This document shows positions 12,014-15,065 of a stretch of DNA of 15,065 bases, in pieces. The translations under genes were made by a program, and so were the position numbers. The notes below the pieces were generated by a model, which made no database searches, was not told the DNA's origin, and was given only the letters and a program-made list of their open reading frames with translations. Origin of the DNA: Proteobacteria bacterium UBA6492 (GTDB lineage Bacteria; Pseudomonadota; Gammaproteobacteria; UBA6429; Thiohalophilaceae); the NCBI GenBank assembly GCA_002436485.1, contig DJMK01000150.1, positions 1 to 15,065 on the forward strand, written 5' to 3'. Each line of letters starts with the position of its first letter. Position 1 is the stretch's first letter.

Positions 12014-13834
12014 ATGGCTGGCCGTATTCCCCAATCCTTCATTGATGAACTGGTAAACCGCATCGACATCGTCGAGGTCATCGACGCGCGTGTACCGCTA
12101 AAAAAAGCCGGCCGTGAATTCCAGGCCTGCTGCCCCTTTCACAACGAAAAAACCCCGTCTTTTACCGTCAGTCCGACCAAGCAGTTTTACCACTGCTTTG
12201 GCTGCGGCGCGCATGGCACGGCCATTGGCTTCCTGATGGAATTCGACCACCTGGAATTCCCCGAGGCGGTGGAAGAGCTGGCGAAAATGGCCGGTGTCGA
12301 GGTGCCCTACGAACAGGGACAGCGCGCCACCCCGCAGCAGCGCGAGCAGAAAACCAACCTGTACGACCTGATGGCCAACTGCGACAAATACTATCGCCAG
12401 CAACTGCGCCAGCATGCCAAGGCCTCGGTGGCCGTGGATTATCTCAAAGGGCGGGGGCTGAGTGGAGAAGTCGCAGCCCGCTATGGGCTCGGTTATGCAC
12501 CACCCGGCAATAACCTGCTGCATGCCCTGGGCAACCAGTTCAGCCAGCAACTGGTGACCACAGGCATGTTGATTCGCAAGGACAATGGTGAGACCTATGA
12601 CCGCTTTCGTGAAAGGATCATGTTTCCGATTCGCGACAGTCGCGGCCGGGTCATCGCCTTTGGTGGCCGGGTGATAAACCCCGATGATGACGCACAGGGA
12701 GGTGCTAATGCCGCGGAAGGCAGGAAGCCGGGAGCGGCCGGACCAAAATACCTGAACTCACCGGAAACGCCCTTATTCCACAAGGGCCGTGAGCTGTATG
12801 GCCTGTACGAGGCTCGCCAGGCACTGCGCCAGATTTCCCGCCTGCTGGTGGTCGAGGGCTATATGGATGTCATCGCGCTGGCCCAGCAGGACATCAACTA
12901 TGCCGTGGCCGCGCTGGGTACCGCCTGCACCGCGGAACATGTCCAGAAGCTGTTTCGCCTGACTGACGACGTGGTGTTCTGTTTTGATGGGGATCGAGCT
13001 GGCCGCGAAGCCGCCTGGCGTGCGCTGGAAAATGCCCTGCCAGTGGTCGGTGGCACTAACCAGGTTCGTTTCATGTTCCTGCCCGAGGGGGAAGACCCGG
13101 ATACCCAGGTGCAGAAAATAGGCAAAGAGGCCTTTGAGGCGCTGATTCAGCAGGCCCAGTCCCTGTCGACCTACTTTTTTAGCCGGCTACGGGAAGGCAT
13201 CAGCCGGCATGACCTGGAAGGCCATCGCACCCTGATTGAAAAGGCCAGACCCTATCTGCAGGCATTGAATGACGAGGCCTACCGTAGCCTGCTAGTGCGA
13301 GAACTTGCCAGCTATACCCACCAGAACGAGGCTACCGTGCAGGATCAGCTGGGCCTGGTGGCCAAAACCCGCCAGGCCCGCCCTGTCAGCACAGGCCTCA
13401 AAAAGGAGCCCCCCTCGCTGGTCAGGACCGCCCTGCGCTACCTGCTCTTCCACCCCGAAGTGGCCCAGCAGGTCGACAACCCGCGATCACTGGCACAAAT
13501 TGAGCAACCGGGCATCGGCTTACTGGTTGATCTACTTGAAACTTTACAATCTGCCCCTACTCTTAATACAGCGGCCCTACTGGAACGCTGGCGAAATACG
13601 GAAGAAGGGAAACACCTGGAAAAATTGGCAACCTGGCAGCCCTCTCTCAATGACCCGGAGTCACTCCAACAGGAGTTCCTCGGCGCGATCGCGCGACTGG
13701 AAGAGCAACACCGTAGTTCTCGTACCGATGCCCTGCTGGCCAAGGCCAACCAGGGGCAGCTGAGTGCAGAGGAAAAGGCTGAATTAAAGACACTGCTGCA
13801 GCGGCGCCAGGCCGTCGACCCGAATGGAAATTAG
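12014..13834 (+). CDS. dnaG: DNA primase
   Basis: A 606-residue primase that makes RNA primers at the replication fork with DnaB. The CHC2 zinc-binding domain is at the N-terminus: Cys40 and His43 (CPFHNEKTPSF), then Cys61 and Cys64 (CFGCGAHG). The core and TOPRIM domain carry Glu281 (VVEGYMDV) and Asp325/Asp327 (FDGDRAG), matching E. coli Glu265, Asp309 and Asp311. The C-terminal third is the variable helicase-binding domain. Compared with E. coli there is an extra stretch of about 18 residues, rich in Ala, Gly and Asp (about 225-243, between GGRVINPD and GPKYLNSPE), which accounts for the numbering shift and most of the greater length. The Shine-Dalgarno is poor: AGG touches the ATG. Low initiation would fit primase's low abundance. 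Confidence 0.97.
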   Translation: MAGRIPQSFIDELVNRIDIVEVIDARVPLKKAGREFQACCPFHNEKTPSFTVSPTKQFYHCFGCGAHGTAIGFLMEFDHLEFPEAVEELAKMAGVEVPYEQGQRATPQQREQKTNLYDLMANCDKYYRQQLRQHAKASVAVDYLKGRGLSGEVAARYGLGYAPPGNNLLHALGNQFSQQLVTTGMLIRKDNGETYDRFRERIMFPIRDSRGRVIAFGGRVINPDDDAQGGANAAEGRKPGAAGPKYLNSPETPLFHKGRELYGLYEARQALRQISRLLVVEGYMDVIALAQQDINYAVAALGTACTAEHVQKLFRLTDDVVFCFDGDRAGREAAWRALENALPVVGGTNQVRFMFLPEGEDPDTQVQKIGKEAFEALIQQAQSLSTYFFSRLREGISRHDLEGHRTLIEKARPYLQALNDEAYRSLLVRELASYTHQNEATVQDQLGLVAKTRQARPVSTGLKKEPPSLVRTALRYLLFHPEVAQQVDNPRSLAQIEQPGIGLLVDLLETLQSAPTLNTAALLERWRNTEEGKHLEKLATWQPSLNDPESLQQEFLGAIARLEEQHRSSRTDALLAKANQGQLSAEEKAELKTLLQRRQAVDPNGN

Positions 13835-13857
13835 TGTCGTTAGTGAATGAAATGGCA

Positions 13858-13887
13858 GGGCGAATAGTATAAGATCGCCCGATTTTT
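13858..13887 (+). terminator. Terminator-like hairpin between dnaG and rpoD
   Basis: GGGCGA (13858-13863) pairs with TCGCCC (13875-13880) around an 11-base A/T-rich loop, and five T residues follow at 13883-13887. This has the form of a weak intrinsic terminator or attenuator. The loop contains TATAAG (13868-13873), a near-consensus -10 without a good -35. rpoD begins 33 bases downstream, so the element could reduce read-through from dnaG or mark an independent rpoD promoter. Confidence 0.5.
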
Positions 13888-13920
13888 CCGCCCCGAAAAA
13901 GACCGGAGAGCGAAGTTTTT

Positions 13921-15065
13921 ATGTTGAGTGGAGCTATGAACCAGAGTCAGCAACAATCGCAACTTAAGTTACTGATTGCAAAGGGAAAAGAGCAGGGTTA
14001 TCTGACCTACGCAGAGGTCAACGATCACCTGCCCAACGACATCGTCGATCCCGAGCAAATTGAAGATATCGTTGCCATGATTAACGACATGGGCATTGCT
14101 GTCCATGAAACTGCCCCGTCGGATACCGACAATGTCATCACTGACACCGTGGATGAAGATGCCGCGGAAGAAGCAGCCGCTGCGTTAGTTAACATCGATG
14201 CCGAGTTCGGCCGAACCACTGATCCCGTACGCATGTATATGCGCGAGATGGGTGCCGTGGAACTGCTTACCCGTGAAGGTGAAATTGAAATCGCCAAGCG
14301 CATCGAAGATGGCCTCGACCAGATGCTGTCTTCGCTGGCAGCCTATCCAGTCACCGTCGCCACCGTACTCAACGTGTACGATCGGATTGAGAGCGGCGAA
14401 GCCAAGCTGACTGATATCCTGAGCGGTTTTATTGATCCGAATGCACCGGATGATATTCCTACGCCGGAAGAAGTTGCTGCGGCCAACGAAGCAAAAAATA
14501 AGGCAGATGACGACGATGATTCAGATGAGCCAGCCGATACCGGTCCCGATCCGGAAGAAGCCAAGGCGCGCATGAACAAGATTCGCAAACTGCACAAGAA
14601 AATGGTCACCGCCATCAGCAAGCATGGCAACCATGACAAAAAAACTGAAAAAGTGCGCAAGGAACTCATTGGCGAGTTCATGCAACTCAAACTCACACCG
14701 CGCATGGTGGACGAATTGCGTAATAACATGCGTACGCTGGTTGAGCAGATTCGCACCCACGAGCGTGTCATCATGAATGTGTGCGTAAACCTGGCTCACA
14801 TGCCGCGCAAGCAATTTGTTACTACGTTTCCGGAAAATGAGACCAACCCCAAGTGGTTAGAAAAGCATATCAATGCAGGTGAGTCGTATTCCCCTGTGCT
14901 AAAAGAACATGATGAAGAAATCTTCAAAGCCCAGACAAAATTGATCATTCTGGAAGAAGATAGTGGCCTGCGTATTTCAGAATTGAAAAACATCAACCGT
15001 AAGGTCTCCATCGGTGAAGCCAAGGCACGTCGTGCCAAGAAAGAAATGGTCGAGGCCAACCTGCG
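13921..15065 (+). CDS. rpoD: RNA polymerase primary sigma factor sigma-70 (partial, 3' end outside window)
   Basis: The first 381 codons of the housekeeping sigma factor, cut by the right edge. Region 1.1 is clear (SQLKLLIAKGKEQGYLTYAEVNDHLP, about residues 13-38, then the INDMGI stretch). Region 1.2 begins GRTTDPVRMYMREMG (97-111) and is followed by the non-conserved region, with an acidic run ADDDDDSDEPAD (195-206). The visible part ends in SIGEAKARRAKKEMVEANL (363-381), the entry to region 2.1. Regions 2.2 to 4 lie beyond the window. The ATG at 13921 follows GGAG at 13905-13908 by 12 bases. An in-frame ATG at 13936 would give MNQSQ, nearer the E. coli N-terminus, but its GGAG is only two bases away. 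It is the last visible gene of the rpsU operon. Confidence 0.97.
   Translation, partial: MLSGAMNQSQQQSQLKLLIAKGKEQGYLTYAEVNDHLPNDIVDPEQIEDIVAMINDMGIAVHETAPSDTDNVITDTVDEDAAEEAAAALVNIDAEFGRTTDPVRMYMREMGAVELLTREGEIEIAKRIEDGLDQMLSSLAAYPVTVATVLNVYDRIESGEAKLTDILSGFIDPNAPDDIPTPEEVAAANEAKNKADDDDDSDEPADTGPDPEEAKARMNKIRKLHKKMVTAISKHGNHDKKTEKVRKELIGEFMQLKLTPRMVDELRNNMRTLVEQIRTHERVIMNVCVNLAHMPRKQFVTTFPENETNPKWLEKHINAGESYSPVLKEHDEEIFKAQTKLIILEEDSGLRISELKNINRKVSIGEAKARRAKKEMVEANL

Noticed and set aside
12098..12550. 150-codon minus-strand frame inside dnaG, and similar frames opposite the kinase, dnaG 3' end and rpoD
   Set aside because: All are antisense to well-identified genes, without a ribosome site or recognisable protein features.
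1..15065. CRISPR arrays, tRNA/rRNA genes, insertion sequences, prophage or toxin-antitoxin genes
   Set aside because: No regularly spaced repeats, cloverleaf-like segments, transposase or integrase motifs, or paired small toxin/antitoxin frames were found.

Overview
The window looks like chromosomal DNA from a gammaproteobacterium. The main reason is a block of housekeeping genes in an order familiar from Pseudomonas-like genomes: folK-folB, plsY, tsaD, rpsU, yqeY, dnaG and rpoD. The encoded S21, DnaG and sigma-70 proteins closely resemble the E. coli forms. Composition looks even throughout (roughly half G+C by eye), and I saw no transposase, integrase, phage gene, tRNA, rRNA or CRISPR array. 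The genus cannot be fixed from this sequence. A RegB/RegA redox system together with a diguanylate cyclase would suit a free-living, metabolically flexible bacterium.

Left part (1-3184): a MidA-type methyltransferase gene, cut by the window edge, is divergent from a pteridine reductase (folM-like). Next come folB and folK on the minus strand (convergent with folM, 3 bases apart), then plsY, divergent from folB. FolB, FolK and the pteridine reductase all act on pterins. The first 36 bases are a perfect palindrome that may be an assembly fold-back, so the very edge should not be trusted.

Middle part (3251-10134): signalling and envelope genes sit between plsY and tsaD, which are close neighbours in several related genomes. 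They are a membrane diguanylate cyclase, a two-gene minus-strand unit (a Met-rich outer-membrane beta-barrel and a TlpA-like thioredoxin, overlapping by 31 bases), a divergent regB-regA operon, a second two-component operon (OmpR/PhoB-type regulator plus HAMP kinase), and a small uncharacterised protein. The 125-base gap between the barrel gene and regB holds a perfect inverted repeat, GCGACAAATTGTCGC, which fits the half-site rule described for RegA/PrrA binding. A weaker FNR/CRP-like inverted repeat lies 20 bases away. The simplest reading is a redox-sensing pair that controls itself and an adjacent envelope thiol/metal module.

Right part (10143-15065): tsaD on the minus strand is divergent from the macromolecular-synthesis operon rpsU-yqeY-dnaG-rpoD. 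A good sigma-70 promoter precedes rpsU. A hairpin lies between yqeY and dnaG, and a terminator-like hairpin with a U-run lies between dnaG and rpoD. Both are placed where they could set different expression levels within the operon. rpoD runs off the right edge after 381 codons.

No gene-free stretch exceeds about 130 bases. The parts most worth follow-up are the regBA/barrel/thioredoxin locus, a possible leaderless start for the second response regulator, and the two intra-operon hairpins.
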